Shown here: in pieces, positions 35,594-47,744 of the stretch | Numbering within the stretch: the first letter of the stretch is position 1 | How the letters are laid out: each line of letters starts with the position of its first letter | From: Symsagittifera roscoffensis | Lineage: Eukaryota; Xenacoelomorpha; Acoela; Convolutidae | NCBI RefSeq assembly: GCF_963678635.1 | Contig: NC_087068.1 | Coordinates: forward strand, 20,981,029-21,045,028 | Direction: 5' to 3' | Length of the DNA stretch: 64,000 nt | Made by a program: the position numbers and the translations under genes | The notes under the pieces: generated by a model | The model's input: the letters and a program-made list of their open reading frames with translations, nothing else | The model's database searches: none | Told to the model about the DNA's origin: nothing

Positions 35594-36004
35594 TGGAACC
35601 TGATCTAAACTACATTTTATTATTGGTTAAATTAGATATTTTATCACTACAAAATATTTAAAATTAACCAATTATATTCCATCTAACTAACGATCCACTT
35701 ATTTGTAAGTGCTGAAATTACTTGTAATTTCAGCACCAGAGAGATTTGAATTTAACTTCGAAATTAGTTACCTCTCCGAGAGAACTTCAGCAGTCGCAAT
35801 AAGCCAGTATACTCTAGATCTATTGAGCCTAGCAGAGACCAGTTAAACACCCTGAGACTAGTAGATATAAGAGTAAGATTAGGATCGGTATTAGACTAAG
35901 AAGTTGCACGAATCTATCCGGCCGAAAATAAGATAGCGTGACGAGCACACGGTGTACCCTATCCGAAATTACTCTATGAGTTATACACCCTATCCCTTAA
36001 CTCA
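35594..36004 (+). repeat. 3' LTR of the long Ty3-class element
   Basis: This 411-bp partner of 21858-22268 has the same TG...CA termini. The TATA-like box is changed here (CTACAAAAT). The 28-bp inverted repeat is intact at 35709-35736. Unique sequence begins with GTTGTCTAG at 36005. I could not find a convincing target-site duplication: the bases before the 5' LTR end in AATTG and those after the 3' LTR start GTTGT. Confidence 0.93.
35709..35736. promoter_or_regulatory. Perfect 13-bp inverted repeat in 3' LTR
   Basis: The palindrome is unchanged here, although about 18 other positions differ between the LTRs. That hints at constraint before the element died, but one short block is weak evidence. 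Confidence 0.75.
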
Positions 36005-36452
36005 GTTGTCTAGCCACTGTTTTTGCCTACTAATATGCCTAAGTTCTGGGCTTTTGTTTGGATCCTCTGATCTCACCATGACCTAACGGATTTTTTTTTG
36101 TACTATTATGGCTCCAGTTTTTTGCTCAGTCAAGCTAAATCAGTTGCATCGGCCACTTTTTGTAGTATATCAGCTTTTTCAGTACACGAAGGTTCCTCCA
36201 TTTGTCATTTATTTAAAAAATATATTTTCACTCACTGTTGTTGAAATTTTTCTGAGAAGCTTTGGCTCAGTTTGTAGTAAATTGAGGACTGAGCCTTCAC
36301 GCAAATACATTTTTTTTCTCGAAAGCTTGAAAAGCTAAAATGTTTGACTCAAAAACATTCAGAAGAACGGACACTCCCCCTCTCGAAAACTTAGATCCTC
36401 GTCTGGTCAGCATAACTCTGAGAAATAACGTTTTTTGCTGTTGTTATTTCAG
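36005..36452. other. Probable intron end upstream of the RNF213-like exon
   Basis: Unique DNA lies between the 3' LTR and the first exon seen. It ends in a pyrimidine-rich TTGTTATTTCAG acceptor at 36452. A 76-codon frame at 36108-36338 shows no similarity that I can name and is probably chance. Confidence 0.6.
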
Positions 36453-38459
36453 CACTGCAAGATGTGAAGGTGGTAGTGGAGCTGGCCAGTGTGTCAGCGG
36501 GCGAAGTGGGGTATGAACTGGACAAGGTCAAGTGTTTCCACGATGCAGTCTTCGGATACGCACCCTTCATATTCGATCTAAACACGCAGAGTCGCTGGCG
36601 TGAAATGAAACTGGCTTACAAAAGAGTGTTTTCCAAATTGAAGACAGATCCTCGTTTGCCCGATAAATACGAGGATAGCGCGAGGCATTTGTCTTGGTTT
36701 GAAAAAGCAATAAACAGCCAAGGATCAGGGGAGAATAGTTCACTCGAAAGGGCATCCCAAATCAATGGCACTGGTCTGTATATAGTAAAGTACGAGCCAA
36801 AATCCGAAAAAAGTAGGAAAATTCTCGTCGAACCAGAAGATGTCGTGAAACTGCAGTACAAAGAAAAAGGCGAGGAAAGCATGCAATTTCGAACAATGAA
36901 TTTGACAGAGTTGCGGGACCTTCTGAGTCGTTTGATGTTGATTGCGGGCAAGGATAAGGAGGATAAAGCGGAAATCGTCGACGTTTTCATAGCTATGTTT
37001 CAAAACATCGAAAGATTGGCGTCTTCATTCGTGACTTTGTATAACTCTGGCTGTGCATTTTTCAATGGATGGGCTGTTAACATCAAAACTAAATGTGACG
37101 AAAGCTCTTTGATGGAAAAGTCTTCTTTGAAAATTTCATTAACTGAAGCTGGAAAGGAGTTAAGTCTGAATACCCGTGAGACAATTACGGAACTTTCATT
37201 CCTCTGCGTGGTGCTCGAGTCCATAAAAGCTAAATGGGACCAGTATGTTTTCAGCATGCGATGCAGACATCCAACGCTAAATGAGTTCAACATGCAACAG
37301 TTGAAGGCCCTTTGCTCAGGGCTAGCCCAATTCAAACGAGATCAGAAAGGGATAAACGTGAGCACAAATTATTACCTCCAGTCAATTAATCAAAACATCA
37401 CCCAGAAAGAAATTTTCAAGTTTTTGAATGAAGAGTACACTGATGATGGCATAGAAACTGAAGAAAGAGATTTGGCTGATAAATCAAATCAGTTGAATAC
37501 CCTGGAAGAGTTAACAAACACAAAGTTAACTGATGAAAGAAGCGCGTTGCTCAACATGATCGACTGTTTGAAAGTTGAGTTCGATGGCGATGAAACTCTA
37601 ATTAAGGCTGGAATCCAAGCTATTCGAAATGAGACGAACGATTCTGGTGGTAATTTTGAAACGTCCAGCGCTCAGAACTGGATTACGAATCATAGAAAAG
37701 AGGCTGACGTTGTCAAGAATTTATCCGAGCAATTCGACGATTATTTCTCTTCACTAGATATAACTGGAAACACTGAATCTGGCCTGGACAAGAATGGAAA
37801 CAAGGTTGATGTTAGCGAGTTTGCGCAGAAGATGGAACGAGTGTTTGACAAATATCTTTCAGGGATCAAGAAAAACGCTCTAGACAATTACGTGAACCTT
37901 TCCCAACTTGGTCACGTACTAAACAGGTGTCTGGCAACGAAGGCTGGAAAATCAGGCGGAGCATTGAAATTCCCCGGACATTTGAAACAAGGGAATCCGA
38001 ACTTGATAGTTTGCGATAAGCGTTCAGATGTTATTGTCCACCTTGTGTCGCTGTACAACTATGTGTCGCAAAATCTACCGTGCCTCAATCAAGTTTTGCT
38101 GTGTAGCTCAAGAACGCCAGTTGCGGAAGTCGAACTGTTCATTCTGCGGGCTCTTTTGGATCCTCTGGACAAAGTGTATGCAATAGCCTTTGCCGATGAA
38201 CTAGATCCAGCGTGTGGAGATCAAATAGAAAAACTGCTCTTCGAGAAAGTGAAATTTCCAAACTCGTCTTACAAACTGATTGTTTTCAACTACGACGAAA
38301 ATAGTCAGGTTTCGGTCGTTTTGGAGAAGTACAAAAGGCGATTGGAAAAAGAATCTGAACAAGATTTAAGAGATTATCTTTGCCGAAACTTGAAAAATTC
38401 GGAAAATCCAATAGATAGCTTCAGGACTAGGCTTGTCACTTCATCACAACCGTCTTCAG
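36453..38459 (+). CDS. RNF213-like: RNF213-like E3 ubiquitin ligase, internal exon (pre-AAA region)
   Basis: This is one uninterrupted frame of about 669 codons with normal codon use, the only clearly intact long coding sequence in the window. It opens LQDVKVVVELASVSAGE and CFHDAVFGYAPFIF, and further on has KCDESSLMEKS, MRCRHPTLNEFNMQQLKALC, GNPNLIVCDKRSDVIVHLVS and NQVLLCSSRTPVAEVELFIL. I recognise these as the region just before and leading into the AAA+ core of RNF213 (mysterin), a giant AAA ATPase and E3 ligase acting in the cytosol on lipid droplets and pathogen surfaces in vertebrates. The exon starts after TTATTTCAG and ends at TCTTCAG before GTATAA, in phase 1. The upstream GTG codon at 36464 is an internal Val, not a start. 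N-terminal exons are not in view. Confidence 0.87.
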
Positions 38460-41400
38460 GTATAAAATTTACTAAAATATAACGCTCATTTAAAAGTTCG
38501 ATCTGATAATTAACTGTTCACGCCAATTTTTAGAGAGAGTTTTGCTTTGATTTCTATGCAAACTCGATCACCAAATAGAAAATCGTGGTCAGGGGTATAA
38601 TAGTATATAATATCTAAGTTTTTTCATTCCTGATTTGAGCTAAGATTGAAAACTTCGAAACAGTTTGTCCAGTCGCCCCACAGAAAAAATGGGTGGTTTT
38701 GTCTTCCCGTATTTCTTAGTGCCGACAATTGCCGACAAGTAAGAAATTAGCATTTGTTCACGTCCAAATCTATGTTTAAAACAGGCGCTTCACCTTTTCC
38801 TTTCTTTTAAACTAGCTAATTGGAAGGGTAAATGGTGGCACTTAGCATAGTGGTGAGGCGTTCACTTAAGGTCGTCAGAGCGTGTAATCGTTACCCTGCC
38901 GTGGCAATGATAATGGGAGAGGACGAGCTCTCACTTGACTTCTAGCTCCAGGTCCACCACAGCCTGAAAACGTCAGCAGCTGCAACATTGGTACCACGTG
39001 AAATTCTAGACGCTTCCTTCTATTTTTTTCCACTTGTTTTTTTTTCATTCTGATTTGAAGGATGGTTTTTGAAAAATATATGAAAACTTTCTCAGTTTTG
39101 AGAAAACTGAGATTATTCAGCAAAATTGAAATAATGACAATACTTTATTAGCTAAATGCATAATTGATTGGATCTTGAGCGAATAAACCAGGTAGGTGAA
39201 ATAAAAGAACATTACGTTTTCATTTAAGACGTGCAAAAAACTTCATTTAAACTCTAGAAAACTCATTTTTAAGCTTCAATTGGCGCTTCCCTGGCATCGG
39301 ATAGTTTTTTTTGCATATATAAATAATTTTTTGCAACTTGAAAGTTTTTTTTTGTTTGTTTTGTTACTCATTGTCTGAAGACAAGTTTAGCCAAGTTTCC
39401 TAATTTTTAGCGTTCCAAGTTTTCATCCAATTGCTCGCATCACATCACGCACAGAACGTAACGCAAATTCAAGGAAACTGTTTTTTGGAGGTTGTGAAGA
39501 CCTTGGTGGTTTAAACTTTGGCGCTTTCATTTCTGATTTTCTGCTAAGTTTTATACTTAAAAGTAAGCAATAATCTACAAGATAACAGCAAAGTTCAAAA
39601 ACACGCAAAACGTGATGAAATTCTAATTCGGATTTTTCAAGACATATATAAAGCAAATATTTTCAAGTAGGTGTTTGTGATTTTGTTCTTTTTTGTGTCA
39701 AGAACAAATCTTCAAATGCTCTTATCATTACAAATGTGCAATCATACATATTGATGCGTTTCTGAATGCACATATTTACATATGCTTTTTGGAGTTCAAA
39801 TCACATTCATCTTCTTCTTAGGTGAACTGCGATCTCCAATTATGAAAGCTGTAATACCGCAGAAAATAGAAACACACAGATTTCCCTGATGAATAAAAAA
39901 AGAATTAATGAGCCAGTGGTCTCAAACTGGGTCAATTTTATAGCATAAGTTTCAACCACAAGTTGTTCTTGAAAATCAAAAATTGTAGAGTCCATAATTT
40001 TTTTTCAGGGAAGTTCAAAAATGAATTTTTTCTAAAGACAAGTCAGTATTTGCAACCGGTTACTGGAACTTTTCCCCTAAATACCATTGTTCACAGAAAG
40101 GTCAAATGGTAATCAGTGCTTTCTAGAACGGGTGATCTAATAGAATTCGGTATTAATATCGGTATTATATGCGGACAGTTAAATTCTCAAAAGAAGTTTT
40201 TGAAAAACCTAAATCACTCTCTTGAGCCTTCCGTTAAAATAATTTTAAGAATAAACATGAAAAGTTGTCAATTATCTTTTTTTGGCTTTTAGTTCAATTT
40301 GTTAATGTTGGTCGCTAACTTTGTTATATGGTTGAAAGAACCGCTGTCTTTATTACCGTTAGCAAACCGGAAATATGTTTTTGTTTCCGGGCTAATTTGC
40401 TTAACAAAATTGTTGAGGTATTTGCTGACATAACTATTAGTCTATCAAGTTAGAGATACATTATTGGAAGTTTGGTTTTATTAAGCATGTATTGTTTATT
40501 TAGCAGGTACTGGCCAGGAGCTACTTTTTTATGAAAAGGTTTTTTTTTCTGGGAGAATTTGTTGTATTTTGTTTGTGCTTTTGTTAATATCATCCAATTT
40601 TTGTCCAGCTGAAACAATTTTTGCTAGAGATAACAGAGCGTGTGATTTTCTCCAGCAATTCAAAAACTAGCGATAAGTTTGTTTTTGTGTAAATTATTTT
40701 TTCTTTCCTGTTTTACCTTTTTTTATTGAAAAAGTTAACTGGGCCTAAAAGATTTCAGCAAGAACCGACTTAGTCATATTAGGTAGTTTCAAGGGCAATA
40801 ACTTTTAAAAGGTTTTCTTGTGCTTCCAGAAGGGCTAAAATATCAATTTGCTCCATTTTTAGACCAAAATGTTGAATAGTTATTTTGTTTATCAGTTCAA
40901 CGGTTGTATGCCAAAGTTTTGTCGGTTAAGGTAGCGCTCGATAATTCAACGCTGTTGATTGTGTTTCTTGAAATCTGTTCCTAAAATCAAACATCATTCC
41001 AGGCAACGTTTTATTTTTTAGATGTCAATTTTTTAATGTAATTTTTTCGCATTTTTTAACTTTGTTAGCATCGCAAGTGGTGTAAAGCTGTGCGTCGCAT
41101 CTGAGTCGATTATGCCGTAAGCGAAAATGTAAAATTACAGTGAGCAAAAAGGAATATGATTGACTTTGAAAATGCTCAAATGCTTACAATCAGCAAACTG
41201 AAAAAATTTCATATCAATGGTAGTTTAAAGAAAATTAATCGGGTAGACCAACAAGGCCTATGGTTACTATTTTTTTTTTCATTAACAAAAGGTTGCACCT
41301 TAAAGTGCAGTAACAGTAGCGAACTGAAGACTTATTGCGGCAACATGCAGCCTCCTTTTGAATTCGAACTTCTGATTTCTTTTCTAAAGTGCCCTCTCGT

Positions 41401-41677
41401 TGATATCAAGTACGGTTTTAAATTGTTAACCGACGAAGTGAAATACCACTTATTTAGGTCTAACTGCTTTTCAAGAAAAACACGTTCATATTTCCATCAT
41501 GAATGACTTTTAGTCTAAAAAAATTGGTGTCAATTTACATATTGACTTTGTTCTCTGTAACTGGGCACATTCTAGGTATCAATAGTCCATCCTAGAAGAT
41601 TCATGAAAGATTCGGATTTTCTTTTTTATCAATTATTTTTTGGTTATGGTTCATTCTAAACATCCTCTGGTTTTAAG
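38460..41677 (+). other. RNF213-like intron, 3.2 kb
   Basis: It begins GTATAA and ends TTTTAAG. It is mostly unique AT-rich DNA. A tRNA-derived SINE-like stretch lies at 38830-38960. Frames at 39423-39656 (minus) and 41156-41506 (plus) are short and without recognisable content. Confidence 0.75.
38830..38960 (+). repeat. tRNA-derived SINE-like remnant
   Basis: TAGCATAGTGG at 38843-38853 fits the RNA polymerase III A box exactly. About 35 bases later GTAATCGTTACC at 38884-38895 is a degraded B-box-like sequence. The local GC content is higher than in the flanks. It could also be a tRNA pseudogene; I see no cloverleaf that would make it a functional tRNA. Confidence 0.4.
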
Positions 41678-41856
41678 GCAAGTCCTTGCATATCAATCGA
41701 TTGGAGAGCGAAGTGAGAAAGAAGAGCAAAGGGAGTTCTCGCCTCATTCAACGTCTCTATGACCGCAGTGTGGACTTCACTAGATTGCTGGACTTCCTTT
41801 GGGAACACAAGACACGTTCTGGGCCGACTATTATTCACTTGGACGTATCGCCCAAT
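41678..41856 (+). CDS. RNF213-like: RNF213-like exon carrying the P-loop lysine
   Basis: The acceptor TTTTAAG precedes GCAAGTCC. Joined to the phase-1 end of the previous exon it gives ...SSGKSLHINRLESEV in frame, so the intron splits the Gly codon of a Walker A-like GKS. The exon continues LIQRLYDRSVDFTRLLDFL and TIIHLDVSPN, matching the pattern after this P-loop in RNF213 proteins. It ends at CCCAAT before a strong GTAAGT donor, phase 0. The exon is 179 bp. Which of the six AAA units it belongs to is inference from order: it should be the first P-loop-bearing one. Confidence 0.85.
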
Positions 41857-42017
41857 GTAAGTCATCAACCATGTGGTTCAATGGAATAATGTTTGTTTCG
41901 TGGGGGCTGTAATGTAGCCATTTCATCCAACTTTACAAAGAAAGAGAACATGTGTCTCCAAAATAGTACAAAATTGTTATTTAAATCAGCAAGACAAGCA
42001 CTAAAATGCAGAGGATA

Positions 42018-42235
42018 ATCAACTCCAATTCAACCATTTTATCGGAAATGTGAAGATGATCCATAAGGAACCATCATTTTAAGGATCACCATATAGAACA
42101 CCTTTAGCCAACCTAACTTACAATAGATCTACTCCAATCAAACCATCTTTCGGGAATCTGAAGATAATTCACAAAGGCATAAAGTATGCGCACTGAGAGT
42201 CTACCCTTGGTCATAACAGGTGCAGACACTTTAGC
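42018..42235. repeat. Two diverged units of a ~109-bp tandem repeat
   Basis: ATCAACTCCAATTCAACCAT...GGAAATGTGAAGAT at 42018 recurs as ATCTACTCCAATCAAACCAT...GGAATCTGAAGAT at 42127. It lies inside the long RNF213-like intron. No function is apparent. Confidence 0.6.
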
Positions 42236-42630
42236 TATCATCAGCATCAAAATTTATCATCAGCATCTCACATTTCACACAATATAGAACGTGCAGTTTT
42301 CTTGACTACTTTGCAAATATGAATGCTCTAAAGAATCAAACGAGAACTGAAAAAAATCATGTTTTTTTTTAAAGTTTTACAAAAAACGGAACATCTGGAA
42401 AACTAGGCGTTGGCAGCTCATTTTTCCAGGCTCAAATTTTTCAGGCTCAAATCTTTAAAACAGAGAAATAGCACTCAACGATGAGGTTAACAAATGTAAG
42501 TTTTTTTACTTTTTTTTCAATAATTTTGTTCAAATTTACTTCAGGAAATAGCCGATAACTCAAAAACCGGGCGATTTGGATCATCAATTTTGATCAGTAC
42601 TCTAAACGTCAATTAGATTCTGGCATTGGC

Positions 42631-42690
42631 TAGCTAACAATCCGTACATTGTTAGCTAACACTTCCATGCTAGTAACACTTCCATGCTAG
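42631..42690. repeat. Perfect 11-bp hairpin followed by a 17-bp direct repeat
   Basis: TAGCTAACAAT at 42631-42641 pairs with ATTGTTAGCTA at 42648-42658 across a 6-base loop. Immediately after, AACACTTCCATGCTAG is present twice in tandem (42658 and 42675). Probably local replication slippage. Confidence 0.7.
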
Positions 42691-43084
42691 AAATGTAAAT
42701 GGGTTCACTGATAGCACCAAAACAATGGTTTTACAAGGCAAAACATTTTGAAAATGAAACTGAGGCAAAAAAAGCCAAAACTTAAGGACTAAAAGGCGCG
42801 TTACTGGTTAATATTTATTCAAACTAGCTACCAATAAAATATTACGTCTGAATTGCTTAAAATAAATTTCATAATAATTTGAAATAGTGTATCTAAATAC
42901 TCAACACTGATAAAAATTAACTACATTCGCTTTACAATTGACCAACTTTGACAGAGTTCTGAAATAAAATACCAATATTTGTCACTGTCGGTTGACCAAA
43001 AAACGCACAATATAATTTTCAGAAAAATGCATATCATAAAATTTTGTTCAATTCGATGCGTATCAAAAATTGTATGAACATTTT

Positions 43085-43655
43085 TCGATGAGTTTATTAT
43101 GAGTCGAAACTGTTGGATAATTGTTCCGACTTTCGATATGAAAGTAACGGAATATTTGTGCTCGGGGTGGGTTTTTTATTCTTCGGACAAATTTCGACTT
43201 TTTAACTAGCCTATTTTGACGGAATTTTTTTATATCATTCAAAAGGTATTGTTATCTTGAGCTCAAATTTAAAAAGATATTTCACATGTTATCATTTTTC
43301 ATAAAGTTATGGGGGTTTAAAGATTGCCATTTTGGCCAATTTGGGACAATTAACGCGCGATATATTTCGCGCTATTAACGCGTAAGCGGAGAGTTAATCC
43401 GTCTTAAAATCGTTCCAAATTGGTTGAAAGAAGCTTATTTGCCATAATTGTTTTGTTACAAGGAGCAAAATTTATCCTTTTGTACTTTATATGGCTTGTG
43501 GGGGGATGATTTTTATATATATAAAAAAATAAAATGTAAAAAAAATAAAATGAAATTTTTTTTTCTAAAAATTGAAATTTTTAATGTTATTACTGCTCCA
43601 TAAAGGAACATTAAAGGCTTCGCCATGATACAAACAGTCTTGTTTCTTTATAAAC
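43085..43655 (+). repeat. ~570-bp dispersed repeat, + orientation member of an inverted pair
   Basis: This is colinear with the reverse complement of 56755-57325. Landmarks are GTTCCGACTTTCGATA, CGGGGTGGGTTTTTTA, TTGCCATTTTGGCCAATTTG, TTAACGCGCGATATA, CGTAAGCGGAGAGTTAATCC, GTTATTACTGCTCCATAAA and the end CAGTCTTGTTTCTT. It sits in the intron before the third RNF213-like exon. More degraded pieces of the same family are visible around 54640-55260. Confidence 0.85.
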
Positions 43656-44649
43656 TCAGAACAAACAACCATAATGAATTGGCTTTTGTTACGGTTTAAT
43701 GAACAAATGATTTCTCGCTTGTCTACTTTTTTGCCAAAAGAAAATCATTTTGCCGTCTGGTTTCTTAGTGAAATTTTGTTTCTCTAGGTCACTGATGAAA
43801 ATGAACTAGTTTTAGCTATAGAATGACAATACTAAAAATTTTTAATTAATTTTAATTAATTTTTATATAAAATGAGAACAAAATACTATTGTTTTGGTTT
43901 TCTTGAGTAAGACTGGTTTATTAATAAATGACAAAGATTTTTTTCCGACTACTTTTTGTTTTTATTTCTTTGTTTCATTTGGCTCTCTAAAAATTTTGAG
44001 CTGGAAGAAAATGGGTGCCTTTTGCTACTCAAAAAGTTATGTTGCTTAATAAATTTCACCCCTACAACTTCATTCAAAACTGTTATTGCTAAATTTTTGC
44101 TTAAGAAATCCAATGACAGAAAACAGTCAATAATTTACGATTTTATTGAAGATCACAAAACCGATTCTTTCAGTGTTTGATTAATTCGACCCTAACCGAA
44201 AAGCAGAAATCGTTTTTTTATTACAAAGAATTTGAATGAATCGAAAGATCAAAATTCAATTTTTGATCAAAAACAGCTCGATATTCTTGAAATTTTGTAA
44301 ATCAACTGTTTACCCGACAAAAACAAAATAAATGGCTAGCTGAAAAGGATCTATATATTAATTGACTGATTTGTTTTAGTGGGAAAAAAAACTACCGAGT
44401 CTTAACGTTTTGGAAGCCTTAGATCAGAACGCATACGAGTCAATCAGAGCAACCATCGAATGTTCTAAAATCTGAATTGTTCTAGAATATTTTTGAAAAG
44501 CAATCGGAACTTGTAAAAAAACGATAAACTTGATTCAACTTCAAGGCTAGAGACTACCGGTCCACTTTATGTCCAAAATTTTGCGTTACTGAAAATCGGA
44601 CTAAAAGAAAGCAACTAAACAAACTAACTCAGAATAAACTAACTTGTAA

Positions 44650-46740
44650 CCGAGTCGCGGTATGTGAAAGAAATTGAAGTACTTCAAACTTTCATAGATT
44701 GAATAAGTTGCTTCGAAAAAAATTTTGCGAACCGATTCGCATTCTATGTAAATCTTGAATTATTTCAAAGTTTCGTAGGTGAGAATACTTTACTTAAAAT
44801 TTTCCGTATAACTTCAGTCTGGAAAATAAATTGAAATATTTCAAAGGTTCAATGCGTGAATAGCTTGCTTGGAAAAACATTTTGCAACCCGATGATTTCT
44901 ACAAAATAGCTTGAAACTTTTTTTGAGTTGAATAGCTTACTTTTTGCAAACCAATTTGCATTCTATGAAGTAATTCCAATTCAATCCAATTTTCATAGCT
45001 TCAATAGATGGCTCCAAAAAGATCATATTTTCGCACACTGATTCGTTCTATGAAAATTTTTGAAATTTCGCTGAGTTTCATTGCTTGAACAGCTTGGATA
45101 GTAAAGTTACGCTGTCGCAAAACGATTTGATCTAAGATGGGTTTTTGCTCTGTTTCTGAATCGGGTCCTTTCTCGGTCTTAGTTTGCATTTTTCTATCTT
45201 AGTTTGCATTTTAAATAAATGACAGAAAAGTAATTTAGCTGCTATAAAACGCAATGGTAATATGCGAATATTGAGCTCAAAGCTTAAGAAAATCATTGGA
45301 TTCCAGGTTAATCTGGAATTTTTTCAGTTAGAATCAAAACGAAGTTTCATACTACTTAAATCAAAGCTGGAATATTCAAGAATTGTTTTTATTAAAAATT
45401 TGAAACTCTTTAAGCAAAACTAACCCTTTTCAAACTCGAAGCTAGACATTAACTTTCCACTTTCTATCCAAAATTTTTCATCTAAGTTTCATTTCAATCT
45501 GAAACGAAACAATTGAAAACAGCAAGAACCATGTTTACGAAAACTAAAATTTGGCAAACGGATTTGCGCAATGCCGACTTGCAATAAAACTTTTTCAATT
45601 TTTCAGGGCTTTAATAGCTTTTTAGAAAAACTTACATTGAATTGATTTGATATATGAAAAGCTTTCTTAGAAACAATTTTTCGTCAAACGATTTGCAGTC
45701 TATCAAATGACTTGAAATAAATCGAAGCTCCAGAGCTGGAATAGCTTGCTTAGAACCAGCGAACTTCACGCGGACTGACTCAAATTTTCGCGAGCCAACT
45801 CGATCCATGACATCCTGAAAAAATTCAAAGCATGAATATCGATTTGCTTCATGAAACAACTGGAAAAATTTTTCAGTTTTGTTAGCTTGATTTGCTTGCC
45901 TAAGAGAACCTGAATTTTTTGAGAACTGACTCCCTCTAAATTTCGTAGCTTTCTTAGAAAAACTTCTTCAAATTTGTGCGATTCGATCAACGAAATGACT
46001 TGCATTAAGCCCGGTGTACATTAAAGGGCTAGGACCGGATACTCTATAGCCTATGTTAATGCATGGGGACTTCCCGATATGGTCTATGAAATAACTTGAA
46101 ATTTTTGAAAGTTCCATTGATTGAATGGCTCCAATTGAAAGCATAAAAAAATTTTCGCCATCCGATTTTCTTTGTGAAGTGACATGAATTAGTTCAAAGT
46201 TCCATGGTTTGAATAGTTTGATTAAGATAATCATAAAGTTCGCGATCGGATTCGATCCGGTTTTCGCAATTCAATTCGATCTACAAAAACATCTGAACCA
46301 ATTGGTGGCGTGAGCAGCTTGCTTAAGAAACCCCAAACTTTTTCGAAACAATTTTGGTCTATGAAATAGCTTAAATTATTTCAAAGCTTGATTATCTTGT
46401 TTAGGCAAACTTTACTGTTAACTGATTTCCTTTATGAAACAACAGAAAACACTTCAAAAACACGTTGTTTCAATAGCTTGTAAAAAAAAATTTAACTCTT
46501 GAGTTCAGGTTGCAAAGGAAAACTCAAACTGTTAAAATACTTTGAAAGATTTCAAAGTTTCACCTCTTGTGTAGATTGCACAGGAACAATTTTTGTGACA
46601 ACTCTATTACATCATTAGAAAAAATAGGAAAATCATCGCTCGATTAGCTCTCTCAGAAAAGTTTTTCGTGAAATGATTTGGCCCATTAATCAATTTGAAA
46701 AGCTTGTTGGAGCCTTCAGTCTTTCGCCATCTGGCTAACA
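44650..46740. repeat. Degenerate ~80-bp satellite array 1
   Basis: The unit reads approximately ACTTGAAATATTTCAAAG, TTTCAT.G.TTGAATAGCTT, GCTTAGAAAAA, then TTTCGC.AACCGATTCG.TCTATGAAAT. Successive starts near 44681, 44761, 44837, 44918, 44983 and 45067 give a period of about 65-85 bp. About 45200-45560 is weakly matching. Short frames here are products of the repeat. Confidence 0.8.
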
Positions 46741-46744
46741 TATG

Positions 46745-47160
46745 TTGCAATAACTCAGCCCGGGGAGGGTGGAGGATGAGGATCCCCCTGTATTAAGGTT
46801 GGCTATAGAGTATCCAGTCCTCACTCAATGTATTCACATAGGGATTCGATTTTCCAAGTTTTTATGATTTTGAATAGGATTCCCAGTGTATTAAGATGTT
46901 TTATAGGTTTCAGATGCCAAGTTTTTTTGGCGTTTGGTTTTCCCATGTATAAAGAGACCGAATAGATTCCCCTATGTTTTAAGACTGGTGATAGAAACTC
47001 GTTGTCTTAAGAAAAGGAATAGATCACCAGATGTATTAAGATAGGTTCTACGTTTCAAAGTTTCCGATGGTAAGGTGGTAGGTTTCAAAAAGAAATTTTT
47101 TGGCGCACTATTTAACTGATAGAGCTTTTTTAGGATTCTAAACGTCTTTTTAATCATAAA
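46745..47160 (+). repeat. Degenerate array of TATTAAGATAGG-type units (repeat R end)
   Basis: Units such as GTATTAAGATG, ATGTATAAAGA, GTTTTAAGACTGG and ATGTATTAAGATAGG alternate with AATAGATTCCC. The order ends with GATGGTAAGGTGGTAGGTTTCA, as it does at 62250. It belongs to the dispersed R family. Confidence 0.7.
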
Positions 47161-47744
47161 AAACAATAGATTGTTAACCCAAGCGCATCGTTTAAAAAGA
47201 AATGTTGAAAGAAAGGTATACTTACCGAGAAAAATTATCAGTTTACTGCATCGTATTCAGTTTTACTTAATAAGATCCAACTTTGATAAAATTGAAATAT
47301 TTTAGTGAATATTGTGAATAGTGTAAATAGTTTGAACAAACTTCTTAATCGCTCTCTAAAGCCTGTATTCAAAAGTTCTGATTGATGATACAGCTAACTT
47401 GAGCAACCATTGATTTCAAATTATCGTGAAAATCTCACTGGAAGGCAATACAAAAATCATGAGTCTACAGTGTAACTACATCGATAGCAAGTTTTCGTGG
47501 GTTCTGTTGTTTTATATTTGCAGTAGTAGAACATAACATGAGCTAATAAACGGAAACAAAATTTTTAAAAAAGTTTTAAATAAATATGAAACATCAACTA
47601 TTTGAATCGTTTTGCCCAGCTACCTTCTAGTTTAGTGACATGGAATGAAATCATAGAATAGCGTGTTTTCAAGCTGGTAAACTGTAGCTCATGTATTGAA
47701 ATCCTGATGTGTGATAATGTTTTTGATAACTGACATAGGAAAGA

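Larger units (their letters stand above)
21858..36004 (+). mobile_element. Degenerate Ty3/gypsy-class LTR retrotransposon, about 14.1 kb
   Basis: Matching 411-bp LTRs enclose, in order, a leader, a 5' coding block of unknown role, gag with a zinc-knuckle-like motif, aspartic protease, reverse transcriptase, RNase H, a short C-terminal integrase remnant, and a 3' coding block of unknown role. Protease-RT-RNase H-integrase is the Ty3/gypsy order. All frames have stops or shifts. At about 14 kb, with integrase mostly lost, the original was longer still, which is unusually large for this class. It is inserted in the sense orientation of the RNF213-like gene and probably lies in an upstream intron of it. 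Confidence 0.88.

Noticed and set aside
16470-36010. Target-site duplication of the Ty3-class element
   Set aside because: The flanks AATTG and GTTGT do not match as a 4-6 bp direct repeat.
36108-36338. 76-codon frame just upstream of the RNF213-like exon
   Set aside because: No similarity to the gene, no acceptor or donor that would join it in frame, and intron-like composition.
41656-41868. Minus-strand frame opposite the P-loop exon
   Set aside because: The + strand exon has splice sites and family similarity; the antisense frame is a shadow.
44650-46740. CRISPR-like array
   Set aside because: Units are degenerate and continuous without unique spacers, in an animal intron; this is a satellite.
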